DNA of 64,000 nucleotides from Asticcacaulis sp. AC460 (GTDB taxonomy: Bacteria; Pseudomonadota; Alphaproteobacteria; Caulobacterales; Caulobacteraceae), in contig NZ_AWGD01000042.1 in NCBI RefSeq assembly GCF_000495795.1, positions 1-64,000 on the forward strand, read 5' to 3'. This document shows positions 9,877 to 18,895 of the stretch, piece by piece. The number at the start of each line of letters is the position of its first letter. The first letter of the stretch is position 1. The translations under genes and the position numbers were made by a program. The notes under the pieces are model-generated. The model had not been told where the DNA came from. It searched no databases and saw nothing but the letters and a program-made list of their open reading frames with translations.

Positions 9877-10008
9877 GTGCAAAATCCCATACGTAAAGTC
9901 GTTATCGTCGGCGGCGGATCGGCCGGCTGGATGCACCTGCCGACGCACGAGGAATTCATCCCCCGCAACTGCGCCTCGGATGACCTGACGGGGATGATGA
10001 CATGGTGA
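9877..10008 (+). pseudogene. Internally deleted tryptophan-halogenase remnant (43 codons)
   Basis: From GTG 9877 the frame reads QNPIRKVVIVGGGSAGWM, the standard N-terminus of a tryptophan halogenase with an intact FAD motif. It then runs straight into HLPTHEEFIPRNC, which resembles the C-terminal end of such proteins, and stops at TGA 10006-10008. About 450-480 central codons are absent while the frame is kept, so this is the two ends of a third paralogue joined by one in-frame deletion. GCAGGGA lies about 9 bases before GTG, so a peptide may be made. Its stop overlaps the next start (ATGGTGA), which could couple translation of the HPP/CBS gene. Confidence 0.75.
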
Positions 10009-11123
10009 ACCTGCGCCAGCTTGCGGCCGGCTTTTATCCGCGGTCCATGGCGGTCAATTTCCAGGAACGCCTGCGCAGTTCGCTGGGCGCCGCCTTCGGC
10101 ATCGCCTTTACCGCCATCGTCAGCCTGCTGATCGCGCGGGCCTTCCACCTGTCGCCGTGGCTGGTGGCGCCTCTGGGTGCCTCGGCCGTCCTGGTCTATG
10201 CCGTCCCCTCCAGCCCTCTAGCCCAGCCCTGGTCCGTGGTCGGCGGCAATACGGTCTCGGCCCTGGCTGGGCTGATCATCGGCAACCTGATCCCTGATCC
10301 GGCCCTGGGCGCTGGCATCGCCGTCGGCCTGGCCATCGGCGCCATGTTCACCCTGCGTTGCCTGCATCCGCCGGGCGGGGCCATGGCGCTTCTGGTGATC
10401 CTGACCGGCGCCAAGGCGTTCGAGTTCGCCGTCTTTCCGGCCCTGACAAACTCGCTGCTGCTGGTCGGTTTTGGCCTGCTCTACAACAACCTGACGCGCA
10501 AGCCCTACCCTCACCCGGTCATGGCCGCGCCGAAGGAGGCGTCCGGCCTGCTGCGCATCACCCAGACCGACTTCGCCGAGGCGCTGGCCCAGCACAATGA
10601 GGTCCTGGCCATCGACACCGAAGAGCTGAACCAGCTCCTGCGGGCCAGCGAACTTATCGCCTACAAACGTATGGCAGGCGCCTTGACCTGCGGCGACATC
10701 ATGACCCCAAAACCGGTGACCGTGGTGTTCGGCACGTCATTGCGCGACGCCTGGCAGGTGATGAAGGCGAACGACATCAAGGCGGTACCGGTGGTTGACC
10801 GGGCCGGACGGGTGTCGGGCCTGCTGTCGCAGGACGATTTCAGCCGCGAAGCCGAAGCGTTAGAACCGCAGACGCCTGACAAGGGTCTGGCGCGGCTTCT
10901 GGAGCCGGTCCGGACCGTACATACCGACAAGCCCGAGGCGGCCGGCCAGATCATGTCCCTGGTCTATGCCTCGGTTCAGGCAAGCGATCTGGTGGCCGAG
11001 GTCATGCCGCGCTTCTCGGAAGGCGATCATCGTCATGTGCTGGTGCTGGATGACAAGAAGCGGCTTGTCGGTGTGATCAGTGCGTCCGACATGATGCGTG
11101 CCCTGTTCCATAAGGCCGCGTAA
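10002..11123 (+). CDS. HPP family membrane protein with two CBS domains
   Basis: A 373-residue protein. The first ~170 residues hold hydrophobic helices of the HPP family with the pattern PLGASAVLVYAVPSSPLAQPWSVVGGN and LHPPGGAMALL (each quoted in part), which has been linked to nitrite transport in chloroplast relatives. Residues ~225-370 form a CBS pair (DIMTPKPVTV..., and a second CBS ending SASDMMRALF), normally an adenosine-nucleotide or ion sensor. A regulated transporter in the inner membrane is inferred. The ATG overlaps the stop of the halogenase remnant. Confidence 0.85.
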   Translation: MVNLRQLAAGFYPRSMAVNFQERLRSSLGAAFGIAFTAIVSLLIARAFHLSPWLVAPLGASAVLVYAVPSSPLAQPWSVVGGNTVSALAGLIIGNLIPDPALGAGIAVGLAIGAMFTLRCLHPPGGAMALLVILTGAKAFEFAVFPALTNSLLLVGFGLLYNNLTRKPYPHPVMAAPKEASGLLRITQTDFAEALAQHNEVLAIDTEELNQLLRASELIAYKRMAGALTCGDIMTPKPVTVVFGTSLRDAWQVMKANDIKAVPVVDRAGRVSGLLSQDDFSREAEALEPQTPDKGLARLLEPVRTVHTDKPEAAGQIMSLVYASVQASDLVAEVMPRFSEGDHRHVLVLDDKKRLVGVISASDMMRALFHKAA

Positions 11124-11150
11124 CTCTTTTCGAAGGGCTCCAGACTCGTT

Positions 11151-11240
11151 TCTTCTCCTCCCCATCTTGATGGGGAGGTGGCGAGCAAGTGAGCCAGGCC
11201 GAAGGCCAATGGCGAAACGCGTCGAGACGGAGGGGTCCTT
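11151..11240. repeat. Dispersed intergenic repeat, family A copy 2
   Basis: Begins TCTTCTCCTCCCCATCTTGA and continues through GGGGAGGTGGCGAGCAAGTG to CGAGACGGAGGGGTCC. The CTCCCCATC-TTGATGGGGAG hairpin and the GAGACGGAGGGG tail match copies 5 and 1 in layout. The 283-base gap 11124-11406 also contains AT-rich sequence and a palindrome at 11305. Confidence 0.65.
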
Positions 11241-11304
11241 TTGGCGGCCCGTAAGTACGGTATTATTTTAAATATTCAATAATGGATTCACATTTACGTG
11301 AGTC

Positions 11305-11321
11305 ATGGTTAAGCTAACCAT
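11305..11321. promoter_or_regulatory. Short perfect palindrome downstream of divL
   Basis: ATGGTTA-AGC-TAACCAT has 7-base perfect arms in AT-rich sequence between the ends of the HPP/CBS gene and divL, which converge here. With no T-run it is a weak terminator candidate; a protein site is equally possible. Confidence 0.3.
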
Positions 11322-11406
11322 TCATTAATCCATAGTTGATTCATTTTCGCATCAAGAACGCCGTTATAACGACTCATCACAGCCAAATTTCGCTGAATCC
11401 GACGAA

Positions 11407-13824
11407 TTACGCCACATCGGCGACCGTATTTCCGCTTTTGGGCCCGTCATTGACTGCCGCCGGCACAGACTTGGCGGCCACAGGCGTCTCCCGGCCCACC
11501 AGGTTCTGCTTGGGCAGCCGGATTTTGAAGCTGGCGCCCTCGTTCGGCTCGCTTTCCAACGTGATCCAGCCGCCATGCAGCTCGACCAGCGCCTTGACCA
11601 GGGCCAGTCCCAGGCCGGGACCACCACGCTCACGACCGATATAGCGGTCGAAGATATGCGCCTGGACGTGATAGGGAATGCCACGGCCGGTATAGGCGAC
11701 TTCCAGCAGCAGGTTGTCGCCGTCCTTGCTGGCGTTGAGGTTCACCGAACCGGCAGCGGTAGCGTTGCGCACCGCATGACCCAGCAGGTGATCCAGGCAC
11801 TGCCCCAGCCGGCGGCCGTCGACATGCACCAGACCGGCTTCGCGCACGCCACTGTAATCGAAATGGACGCTCTTCGATTTGAACGCATCAGCCTGGCGCG
11901 CGGCGGCTTCGGCGACGATGTCGAGCAGGCGGACATCGCCGGTCGATACCGACATTTCCCCGGCATCGATCTGGGCCATGTCCAGCACGTCGTCAATCGA
12001 TCGCGCCAGTTCCTGGGCCGCCGCCTGGATCGAGTCGAGATAGGCCTTCTGCTTGGTGTCTTGGCCGATATTCTGGGCGTGCAGCAGGTCGGCATAGCCG
12101 ACGATCGTGGTCAGCGGCGTGCGCAGTTCGTACGATACATTGGCGACAAACTCACGCTTCAGCCGAACCGACTCATTCAGCGCCTCGTCGCGCGCCTCGA
12201 TCGCCTTTTCCAGCGACCGGGTGGCGGTGATGTCGGAGAAGACGACCAGGGTGGCGCCGTCCGGCAGGGGCTGGGTGCGCCACTGCGCCAGACGGCTGTC
12301 GGACAGCTTGATTTCGCCCTGCTGCGGCGCGCGGGCCAGCGGATCGGTATCGGTCACCCGCGCCTTCAGCTCGGCCCAGAAGCCGCGATCATGGACCAGC
12401 GGCAGGCACAGTTCGGCAATATGGGCAAAGTCCATCACCGCGGCGATGTCATCGCTGCGCAGGTGCCAGAACTTGTCGAAGGCCTGATTGCGCAACCGCA
12501 AACGGCCGTCGCTGCCATAGACCGAAACGGCCTCATTCAATTGATCTAGGGTCGATTTCTGCACCTGGATCAGGGCGTTGAACTGAGCCTTCAGCTTCAG
12601 TTCACCGGTCTTGTCCGAGAACAGAATCAACAGCCCGCCCAGCGGATGCGGCTGACGCACGACGCGTAAGCTGCGGCCGTCGGGCAGGCTCCACATCTCG
12701 TCATCGGCGGTGTGGGTCAGGCCGAAGAACTCGGACTCACGTCCCTTGAAGCCGGCATAGTCGCTGGTTTCGGGCAGGCGGCGCTTCTGGCGCAGGCGGT
12801 CCAGCCACTCGGCATGGGTCGGACGTTCGGCCAGCCAGGCCGGCTCCAGTTCCCACAACTTCTCGAAGGCGCGGTTATGGAAGGTCAACTGGCGTTCCGG
12901 ACCGAAGATGGCGACGGCGTCTTCCAGGCTGTCCAGGGTCTCGTCATGGGCCTTGGCGTGACGCTTCAACGCCTCGCGGCTGTCCTCGGCCTCGGTGACA
13001 TCGACGGCATAGGCGCAGGTATAGGCTTCGTTGAGCGGCTCGGCGATGACCTGGAAGGCGCGGCGCTGACCGCTGACGGTCAGCCAGCGGAAACCTTCGC
13101 GGCGTGCGCGCGATTCGGTGGCGTCGCTGACCAAGGCATCGGCGCTGCGGTCGAGCGTAGCGCCATCGCGCAGGGCCTGTTCCAGGTTCTGGACCTCGGC
13201 GGCCTTCAGCCAGGCTTCGTTGGCCCACACCATGCGACCGTCGCGGGCGCAGATCCAGCATGGCGCCGGCAGGTGTTCGGCCATCTGGGCGAAGGGCCCC
13301 GACGACAGGGATTGCTTGGCGCCGGCGATGGCCAGGCGGATCCAGGCGGTAGCGCCTGAGGCTTTACCGTCGATGACCAGGGTCAGGCCGGCCGGCTTGG
13401 CGGCGATCAGGCCGGGAATATTGTCGGCGAACACTTCGAAACGGCAGGTCTTGCCCTCGGCGATCAGGGCCTTCAGGCCCTTGGCGGCATCGGGGGAAGT
13501 TTTGCTCAGCGCCTCGACCACCTGGGGGGCGCGTTCGGAATCGTTAGCCGTCCGGACACCCAGAGCTTCGGCGCAGGCTTTCAGCGTATCGTCACCCCAG
13601 ACCAGGCGGACAGCGTCGCCTTCTACGGCCAGGAAGGCTTCATCGAACGCCGACGTCGCGGCGTCGAGTTCGCTCAGCATGGTTTCCTTGACGAAGAGGT
13701 CGCCCTTGAGCAGGTCACGCGCCTTGGCCAGCTTAGACCGGGTGCGCCAGGCCAGGTAAGTAGTGGACAACGCCAGCGCCATGGCGCCGGCGGCCGCGGT
13801 GTAGGCGATGGAAGCTAAGGCCAT
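11407..13824 (-). CDS. divL: DivL-type atypical sensor kinase (tyrosine in the H-box)
   Basis: An 805-residue membrane-anchored PAS kinase. A single N-terminal helix is followed by several PAS-like segments and a HisKA/HATPase core. The H-box reads VANVSYELRTPL, with Tyr565 where a histidine would be phosphorylated; this is the diagnostic feature of Caulobacter DivL (769 residues). In Caulobacter, DivL binds phosphorylated DivK and tunes CckA, and so CtrA, at the cell pole, controlling asymmetric division. The ATPase G-box GGPGLGLALVKAL is present. A conserved cell-cycle role is inferred from the substitution plus overall architecture. The neighbouring genes give no operon context. Confidence 0.92.
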   Translation of the reverse strand: MALASIAYTAAAGAMALALSTTYLAWRTRSKLAKARDLLKGDLFVKETMLSELDAATSAFDEAFLAVEGDAVRLVWGDDTLKACAEALGVRTANDSERAPQVVEALSKTSPDAAKGLKALIAEGKTCRFEVFADNIPGLIAAKPAGLTLVIDGKASGATAWIRLAIAGAKQSLSSGPFAQMAEHLPAPCWICARDGRMVWANEAWLKAAEVQNLEQALRDGATLDRSADALVSDATESRARREGFRWLTVSGQRRAFQVIAEPLNEAYTCAYAVDVTEAEDSREALKRHAKAHDETLDSLEDAVAIFGPERQLTFHNRAFEKLWELEPAWLAERPTHAEWLDRLRQKRRLPETSDYAGFKGRESEFFGLTHTADDEMWSLPDGRSLRVVRQPHPLGGLLILFSDKTGELKLKAQFNALIQVQKSTLDQLNEAVSVYGSDGRLRLRNQAFDKFWHLRSDDIAAVMDFAHIAELCLPLVHDRGFWAELKARVTDTDPLARAPQQGEIKLSDSRLAQWRTQPLPDGATLVVFSDITATRSLEKAIEARDEALNESVRLKREFVANVSYELRTPLTTIVGYADLLHAQNIGQDTKQKAYLDSIQAAAQELARSIDDVLDMAQIDAGEMSVSTGDVRLLDIVAEAAARQADAFKSKSVHFDYSGVREAGLVHVDGRRLGQCLDHLLGHAVRNATAAGSVNLNASKDGDNLLLEVAYTGRGIPYHVQAHIFDRYIGRERGGPGLGLALVKALVELHGGWITLESEPNEGASFKIRLPKQNLVGRETPVAAKSVPAAVNDGPKSGNTVADVA

Positions 13825-14015
13825 GCGGGGCTTTCCGTACGAATCACTGGTACTCTACTCTAAACTATGACGATTCGCCTTAAATATGAAAATGCCGTTA
13901 ACCATAGTTACCAATACGTTGTGATCACTTTCGCATGTGTAGCATTTTTCGGTGCCCTGACGTTTGCAAACGCGGTAGTTTGAGGTAGAAGCTATAGATC
14001 AAAACGTGAACAAAT

Positions 14016-14618
14016 ATGTCGCTGACTGCCTACCCTGTCGCCAAGGACGCCCATGAGGCCTTAGCCCTGTTGAAACAGGGCCAGGCGAAGCGTGCCGCCC
14101 GCGAAAAAGAGGCCGAAGCGGCTGCCGATGCGCGGGTGGCCTTCGTCACCCAGTCTGTCGGTCCCTTGTACGAAGAAGAGGCGGAGGCGTTGAATATCTA
14201 TGCCGGCCTGGTCGAGGACCATCGGCCGGGGCACATCTTCCTGCCCCCGGTGGAGGCCCGGTTCTGCAAGCTGACCTGCCGGATGAAGGACGTGCCGGTG
14301 CGGCGGTCGAAATCCGCCCAGCCGGTGTTTGCCGACGGCGAGCGCTGGGCGAAGGCTTCGGCGCCCCTGGAGACAGTATGGCAGTTGTCGATCAGCTACT
14401 GGAAGGTGCTGGACGGCGCGCCGGCGTCACGGCCAGGCCCGGCGGGCAATGCGAAAGACCTGCGGAAGCGTGCGAAGAGGGGTCAGTTGACCCCGGAAGA
14501 AATGCTGAGCCTGATGGACAGCCCCCTGATCTCGCCCCGGCCGCAGAAGGCGCTGGATTTTGGGCTGTTCGACTTTATCCCGCCGGACAATCCGGGGATC
14601 GTGATTGCGGACGAATAA
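14016..14618 (+). CDS. Conserved-looking hypothetical protein
   Basis: A 200-residue soluble protein not recognised. The N-terminal half is charged and helical (an Ala/Glu/Lys-rich stretch at about 28-45), and the C-terminal part contains short proline-rich segments ending FGLFDFIPPDNPG. No signal peptide or membrane helix. It is divergent from divL across 191 bases and converges with the following kinase, ending 15 bases from it. Coding is supported by length and a frame without competing overlaps. No function is proposed. Confidence 0.6.
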   Translation: MSLTAYPVAKDAHEALALLKQGQAKRAAREKEAEAAADARVAFVTQSVGPLYEEEAEALNIYAGLVEDHRPGHIFLPPVEARFCKLTCRMKDVPVRRSKSAQPVFADGERWAKASAPLETVWQLSISYWKVLDGAPASRPGPAGNAKDLRKRAKRGQLTPEEMLSLMDSPLISPRPQKALDFGLFDFIPPDNPGIVIADE

Positions 14619-14632
14619 ACCGGGATGTCGCT

Positions 14633-16075
14633 CTAAGCCGCGGCGGCGGCGGACACCGTGGTTTCAGGCACCTTGCCCAGCGTAAAATAGAAACGCGCCC
14701 CCTGCCCCGGCGCCGGTTCGACCCAGATCCGTCCCCCATGACGCTCGACGATCTTGCGGCAGATGGTCAGCCCCAGCCCGGTGCCCTTATAGGTATCCCA
14801 GGTGTGTAACCGGCGAAACGCCTCGAAAATCTTCTCACCATCCGCCGGCGCGATTCCGATGCCGTTATCGGTCACGCAGACCTGCCAGCGCCCCTCGGCC
14901 TCGACGGCTGAGACGGTGATGATCGGCGCCTGGCCTTCCGGCTGATAGGTCATGGCGTTACCGATCAGATTTTCCAGGAGCCTTTGCAACTGAACGGGAT
15001 TGCCCGACACTTTCGGCAGGGCCTCGCTTTCGATCCTGGCGTCGGTATCGGCGATTTTTTGTCCCAGGTTGGCCCGGACATGAACCAGCAGGTCATCAAG
15101 ATCGACGGCCGTGACCTCCAGGGGTTCGTGTTTGAGCCGGGAGTAGCGCAGCAGGTCCTGAACCATCACATGCATCCGGCTGGCCGATGTGCTGATGATA
15201 CCGAGATAGCGCCGCCCCTTTTCGTCCAGGCGGTCCTTGTAGTCCTCAGCCACCATCTGGCTGAAAATATTGACCATGCGGACGGGTTCCTGCATGTCGT
15301 GCGACGCGACGTGCGCAAACCGCTCCAGTTCCGTATTGGATTCCATCAGTTCATCCAGCAGGCGTTCGCGGTTCTCGTCCGCGACGCGCGCGCGTTCGAT
15401 CTCACGCATGATAAAATGCTGTACAATCCAGAAGGTCAGCCCCGCCGTCACCAGGATCCACACCAGAGCCACGGCAAGGAAACTAACCGCGCGTTCCCGG
15501 CGATAGGCCTCGGCTCTGGCCGTCGCCGCCTCTAACGACTGGCGGGTTGCCGTGACCACGCGATCGATATCGTCCTGGAAAATAATACGTTCGGGACGAT
15601 CCGCCAGCCCGATGGCTTCGGCGGCGGCGGGCCCCTGCGCCACGGCAACCTCGCTAAGCCGGCGGCGAACCTCGACAAAATGGCGGGCGCGCCGCTCCAA
15701 CCCATCGAGACCAACGTCACGGTCGGCCGTTCCCTTGCTCCGCCATTCCGCCAGAACAACCTCGATATCCTCAAGATCGCGATCGAGCCGGGACGCGAAC
15801 ATCCGCGTCTCGTCCTTCGAGCGGGAATGATAAATGCCGCGCGATTCCATCACCGCCGAACTAATCAGCCGGTTCAGACGCTCGCCCATATAGGCATTCT
15901 CAGAGGCCCGGCCATAGTCGGCCATCATTCGGTTGTAGTCGGACAGGGTTGACAAGCCGAACAGCATGACGCCCAGCGACATGACGATCAGGACACCGAT
16001 CAGTATGGAAATCCGTGTGCGCAGAGTCATGAACAGCATCCAATTCCCGCGGGATGACGCCTCAATCCTTGGCAT
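14633..16075 (-). CDS. Sensor histidine kinase with CHASE3-like periplasmic domain
   Basis: A 480-residue hybrid of an N-terminal transmembrane helix (about 20-45), a ~140-residue helical extracytoplasmic region of CHASE3 type, a second helix (about 195-215), and a kinase core. The H-box FAHVASHDMQEPVRMV is of the phytochrome/bacteriophytochrome class, followed by the N-box region, the G1 box VTDNGIGIAP and G2 box GTGLGLTI. It autophosphorylates on the histidine and should phosphorylate an unlinked regulator; no response regulator is adjacent in the same unit. Starts at 16075, 16039 or 16030 are possible; the longest has AGGGAAG upstream at a somewhat long distance, so the first 15 residues are uncertain. 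Confidence 0.88.
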   Translation of the reverse strand: MPRIEASSRGNWMLFMTLRTRISILIGVLIVMSLGVMLFGLSTLSDYNRMMADYGRASENAYMGERLNRLISSAVMESRGIYHSRSKDETRMFASRLDRDLEDIEVVLAEWRSKGTADRDVGLDGLERRARHFVEVRRRLSEVAVAQGPAAAEAIGLADRPERIIFQDDIDRVVTATRQSLEAATARAEAYRRERAVSFLAVALVWILVTAGLTFWIVQHFIMREIERARVADENRERLLDELMESNTELERFAHVASHDMQEPVRMVNIFSQMVAEDYKDRLDEKGRRYLGIISTSASRMHVMVQDLLRYSRLKHEPLEVTAVDLDDLLVHVRANLGQKIADTDARIESEALPKVSGNPVQLQRLLENLIGNAMTYQPEGQAPIITVSAVEAEGRWQVCVTDNGIGIAPADGEKIFEAFRRLHTWDTYKGTGLGLTICRKIVERHGGRIWVEPAPGQGARFYFTLGKVPETTVSAAAAA

Positions 16076-16169
16076 AGTGTGACACGCTTCCCTGTTTCTG
16101 CGCGATTATATCAGCGTTCGGTGAATCGCGACATAGCCTAAATCGGCTCACCGGCCGGCAGCAAAAAAC

Positions 16170-16754
16170 TCATTTGGGCGCCCGTTTCGCCAGAATGCGC
16201 TGCAAGGTCCGCCGATGCATGTTCAGCCGCCGCGCCGTCTCCGAAACATTCTGACCGCACAGGGCGTAGACACGCTGGATATGCTCCCACCGCACCCGAT
16301 CGGCCGACATCGGATTTTCCGGCGGAACCGGCGCCGAGTCCTCAACCACCAGCAACGCCTTGACCACATCATCGGCATCCGCCGGCTTGGACAGATAGTC
16401 GATCGCTCCAGACTTCACCGCCGCCACGGCGGTTGCGATATTGCCGTAACCCGTCAGCATGATGGCCCGCGCCTCCGGCCGCGCCTTATGCAACGCTTCG
16501 ATCGCCTTCAGCCCCGAACCGTCGTCCAGGCGCATGTCCATAACCGCAAAGGCCGGCGGCGCCCTGGCGATGATATCCAACGCCTCATGGACGCTTTCTG
16601 CCATGGTGACAACGAAGCCGCGCGCTTCCAGGGCCCGGCCCAACCGGTTGCGGAACGGCGCATCGTCATCCACGACCAGCAGCGACTTGTCGGCCAGAGC
16701 CTCCATCTTCGCGGCCACGGCGGCCTTCACATCGGTGACAACTTCTTCGGTCAT
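16170..16754 (-). CDS. regA: Response regulator RegA/PrrA/ActR
   Basis: A 194-residue regulator with an N-terminal receiver domain (acid pair VVDDDAPF, phospho-acceptor Asp in VMDMRLDDGSG, lysine in LSKPA) and a C-terminal Fis-type helix-turn-helix (SETARRLNMHRRTLQRIL). In alphaproteobacteria RegA switches respiration, nitrogen and carbon genes according to redox state. ATG 16754 has GGAGG 6 bases upstream and overlaps the regB stop (ATGA), so regB-regA is an operon. Confidence 0.95.
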   Translation of the reverse strand: MTEEVVTDVKAAVAAKMEALADKSLLVVDDDAPFRNRLGRALEARGFVVTMAESVHEALDIIARAPPAFAVMDMRLDDGSGLKAIEALHKARPEARAIMLTGYGNIATAVAAVKSGAIDYLSKPADADDVVKALLVVEDSAPVPPENPMSADRVRWEHIQRVYALCGQNVSETARRLNMHRRTLQRILAKRAPK

Positions 16755-18157
16755 GAGAGACCTCCTTCGTCCGTCCACAGGATATCCATCTGGTCGCGCC
16801 GCCACAAGGCCCGCACATAGGCGCCGCCCCCGTCACGGTTGCCGAAGGTCACGCGTGCGCCGGTATGTTCGCACAAGGTCTTGGCGATGAAAAAACCAAG
16901 CCCCATCCCGGAATAGGACCGGCCCTCGACCTGGGGTGCATCTTCACCGAACACCCGCGACGACACATAGGGGTCGCCCAGCCGCGACAATATGTCCGGT
17001 GAGAATCCGGCGCCATTGTCCTCGATATTCAGCGCCACGAAACCGTGTGAGACTTCGAACCGGACCCACACCACGCTTTTGGCGAAATCGACGGCGTTTT
17101 CGACGAAAGCCGCCCAGGCGTGCAGCCATTCCGGCCGCCGCAGGATCATCATCCCCGCCTCCCGTTCCGGCGCCACCGTGCGGCCTTCGCTCAAGACCTC
17201 GATGATGATCTCCTTGCGGTCCTTGCGATAGGGGGCGGCAATGCTCTCCAGGAAGGCGCGCACCGGCATCTGGTCGTAGACCGAATCCCGCGTCTCCGGC
17301 TTTTGCGACAATTGCTTGAGGATGTCGCGGCACCGCTGGCTTTGCGACACCAGCAGTTCGGCGTCCTCATACAGAGGATCGGCCTTTTTCAGACTGTGCA
17401 GCATCTCCTTGGCCACCACCTGGATGGTGCCCAATGGCGTGCCCAGTTCATGCGCCGCCGCCGCCGCCAGCCCGCCCAGGGCCGACAGGCGCTGCTCGCG
17501 TTCCAGCACCGCCTGGGTTGCTGCCAGGGCATGTTCCATGCGGTTCGACTCCAGCGCCGCCTGCCAGGCATAGCCGGCGGTGAAGGCCGTGCCCAGCAGG
17601 ATGGCCGCCAGGAAGCCAAAACGATAGATGTCTGGCAGGAGGAAGGTTTCGCCCGGCCGCCACGGCAGAGGCAGATGCCAGAAGGCGATGCCAGTGGTGG
17701 CCAGCATGGCGACCACGACCACAATCAGGGCGTGACGCGCCGGCAGGTTGGCGGCGGCCACCGTGGCCGGCGCCACCAGCATCAGGCAGAAGGGATTGTT
17801 CAGCCCGCCCGTCACCCCCAGCAGCAGGGCCAGTTGCACGGCGTCAAAGCTAAGCTGCAGAGCGGCCTCCCAGCCGCGCATGCGCTGCACGAACCGCCGG
17901 CCGACCGTAAGGATGATGTTCAGCCAGACGCTGGCGGTGATGATGCTGAGCGTGAGCCACAGCCGGATCTCGTAACGGAAAGCAAAGGCGATCAGCAGCA
18001 CCATCGCCGTCTGGCCCAGTATGGCCAGCCAGCGCAGCATGACCAGGGTACGCAGACGCAGGTGGTCCTTCTCGCGGCCCAGCGGGCCAAGTCCGTTTCC
18101 TGGCCCTGCGTCATCCGGTCCATTGAAAAAGGTGCCCAGTCGCTCTAAAGCGGTCAT
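16751..18157 (-). CDS. regB: Redox sensor histidine kinase RegB/PrrB/ActS
   Basis: A 468-residue kinase with six hydrophobic helices and a cytoplasmic kinase core. It contains the ubiquinone-binding heptapeptide GGLNNPF between helices 3 and 4, the H-box AAAAHELGTPLGTI, and the conserved redox cysteine in QRCRDILKQL. In Rhodobacter, RegB is held inactive by oxidised quinone and by cysteine oxidation and phosphorylates RegA. ATG 18157 is chosen for its GGAG site; the frame extends further but would overlap the promoter. It is divergent to senC with 31 bases between starts, so both share a promoter region. Confidence 0.95.
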   Translation of the reverse strand: MTALERLGTFFNGPDDAGPGNGLGPLGREKDHLRLRTLVMLRWLAILGQTAMVLLIAFAFRYEIRLWLTLSIITASVWLNIILTVGRRFVQRMRGWEAALQLSFDAVQLALLLGVTGGLNNPFCLMLVAPATVAAANLPARHALIVVVVAMLATTGIAFWHLPLPWRPGETFLLPDIYRFGFLAAILLGTAFTAGYAWQAALESNRMEHALAATQAVLEREQRLSALGGLAAAAAHELGTPLGTIQVVAKEMLHSLKKADPLYEDAELLVSQSQRCRDILKQLSQKPETRDSVYDQMPVRAFLESIAAPYRKDRKEIIIEVLSEGRTVAPEREAGMMILRRPEWLHAWAAFVENAVDFAKSVVWVRFEVSHGFVALNIEDNGAGFSPDILSRLGDPYVSSRVFGEDAPQVEGRSYSGMGLGFFIAKTLCEHTGARVTFGNRDGGGAYVRALWRRDQMDILWTDEGGLS

Positions 18158-18188
18158 CCACGGCTCCTGCATATCGGGCGAGACATAG

Positions 18189-18803
18189 ATGACAAAATTC
18201 CGGCTGGCAATCATCGCCGCGGCCTTCCTGGCCCTGATCGGCCTGGCCGGTCTCAACTACTACGTCAATCTGAGCGGCCCGCCGCGTAGCGCAGCAACCG
18301 ATCTCGACCCGTCAAAACTGCCCGGCGGCGCCTTCACCCTGACCGACCAGAACGGCCAGGTGGTGACGGAAAGTAAGCTGAACGGCAAATGGACCGCGGT
18401 CTTTTTCGGCTACACCTATTGTCCCGACTTCTGCCCCCTGACACTGCAAGCCCTGGCCCAGGTCCAGAAGCAACTGGGCGGCAAGGCGAAGGACTTCCAG
18501 GTCGTCTTCATCAGCGTCGATCCCGCACGCGACACGCCTGCCAGCCTGAAAGCCTATCTCGACAGCGGCGGCATGCCGAAAGGCGCCATCGGACTGACCG
18601 GCACGCCGGAACAGGTCGACGCCGTCGTCAAGGGCTATCACGCCCAGGCCAGCAAGGTCGGCGAAGGCGACACCTATACCTACCAGCATTCGACCGTGGT
18701 CTATCTGATGGACCCGAAGGGCCGTTACAACAGCTCCTACGGCTATGGCCTCAAGCCGGAAGAAATGACCGGCATGATCCGCGAGGCCATGGCCGGCAAA
18801 TAA
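18189..18803 (+). CDS. senC: SCO1/SenC/PrrC family copper chaperone
   Basis: A 204-residue thioredoxin-fold protein with an N-terminal membrane anchor (about 5-25). The copper ligands are CPDFC in TYCPDFCPLT (about 79-83) and the histidine in TYQHSTVVY (about 163). The family delivers copper to the CuA centre of cytochrome oxidase and in Rhodobacter affects RegB signalling. It is transcribed divergently from regB, the usual alphaproteobacterial arrangement. Confidence 0.93.
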   Translation: MTKFRLAIIAAAFLALIGLAGLNYYVNLSGPPRSAATDLDPSKLPGGAFTLTDQNGQVVTESKLNGKWTAVFFGYTYCPDFCPLTLQALAQVQKQLGGKAKDFQVVFISVDPARDTPASLKAYLDSGGMPKGAIGLTGTPEQVDAVVKGYHAQASKVGEGDTYTYQHSTVVYLMDPKGRYNSSYGYGLKPEEMTGMIREAMAGK

Positions 18804-18804
18804 A

Positions 18805-18836
18805 AAGGCCTCCCCGTCCTTGGACGAAGAGGCCTT
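18805..18836 (-). terminator. Intrinsic terminator for the OmpA-family gene
   Basis: AAGGCCTC (18805-18812) pairs with GAGGCCTT (18829-18836), with inner CGTCC/GGACG. On the minus strand a T-run follows, placing it about 60 bases after the OmpA-family stop. It directly follows senC too and may work weakly in that direction. Confidence 0.75.
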
Positions 18837-18895
18837 GAGGCTTGTTGATAGGGCTTCTTCAGGGCCGGGTTTTTATCTGTTGCCCGCCGATCTTT

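Noticed and set aside
11147-11240. Repeat copy 2 considered as a CRISPR or tRNA
   Set aside because: No regular spacer arrangement or cloverleaf; it matches the family A repeat.
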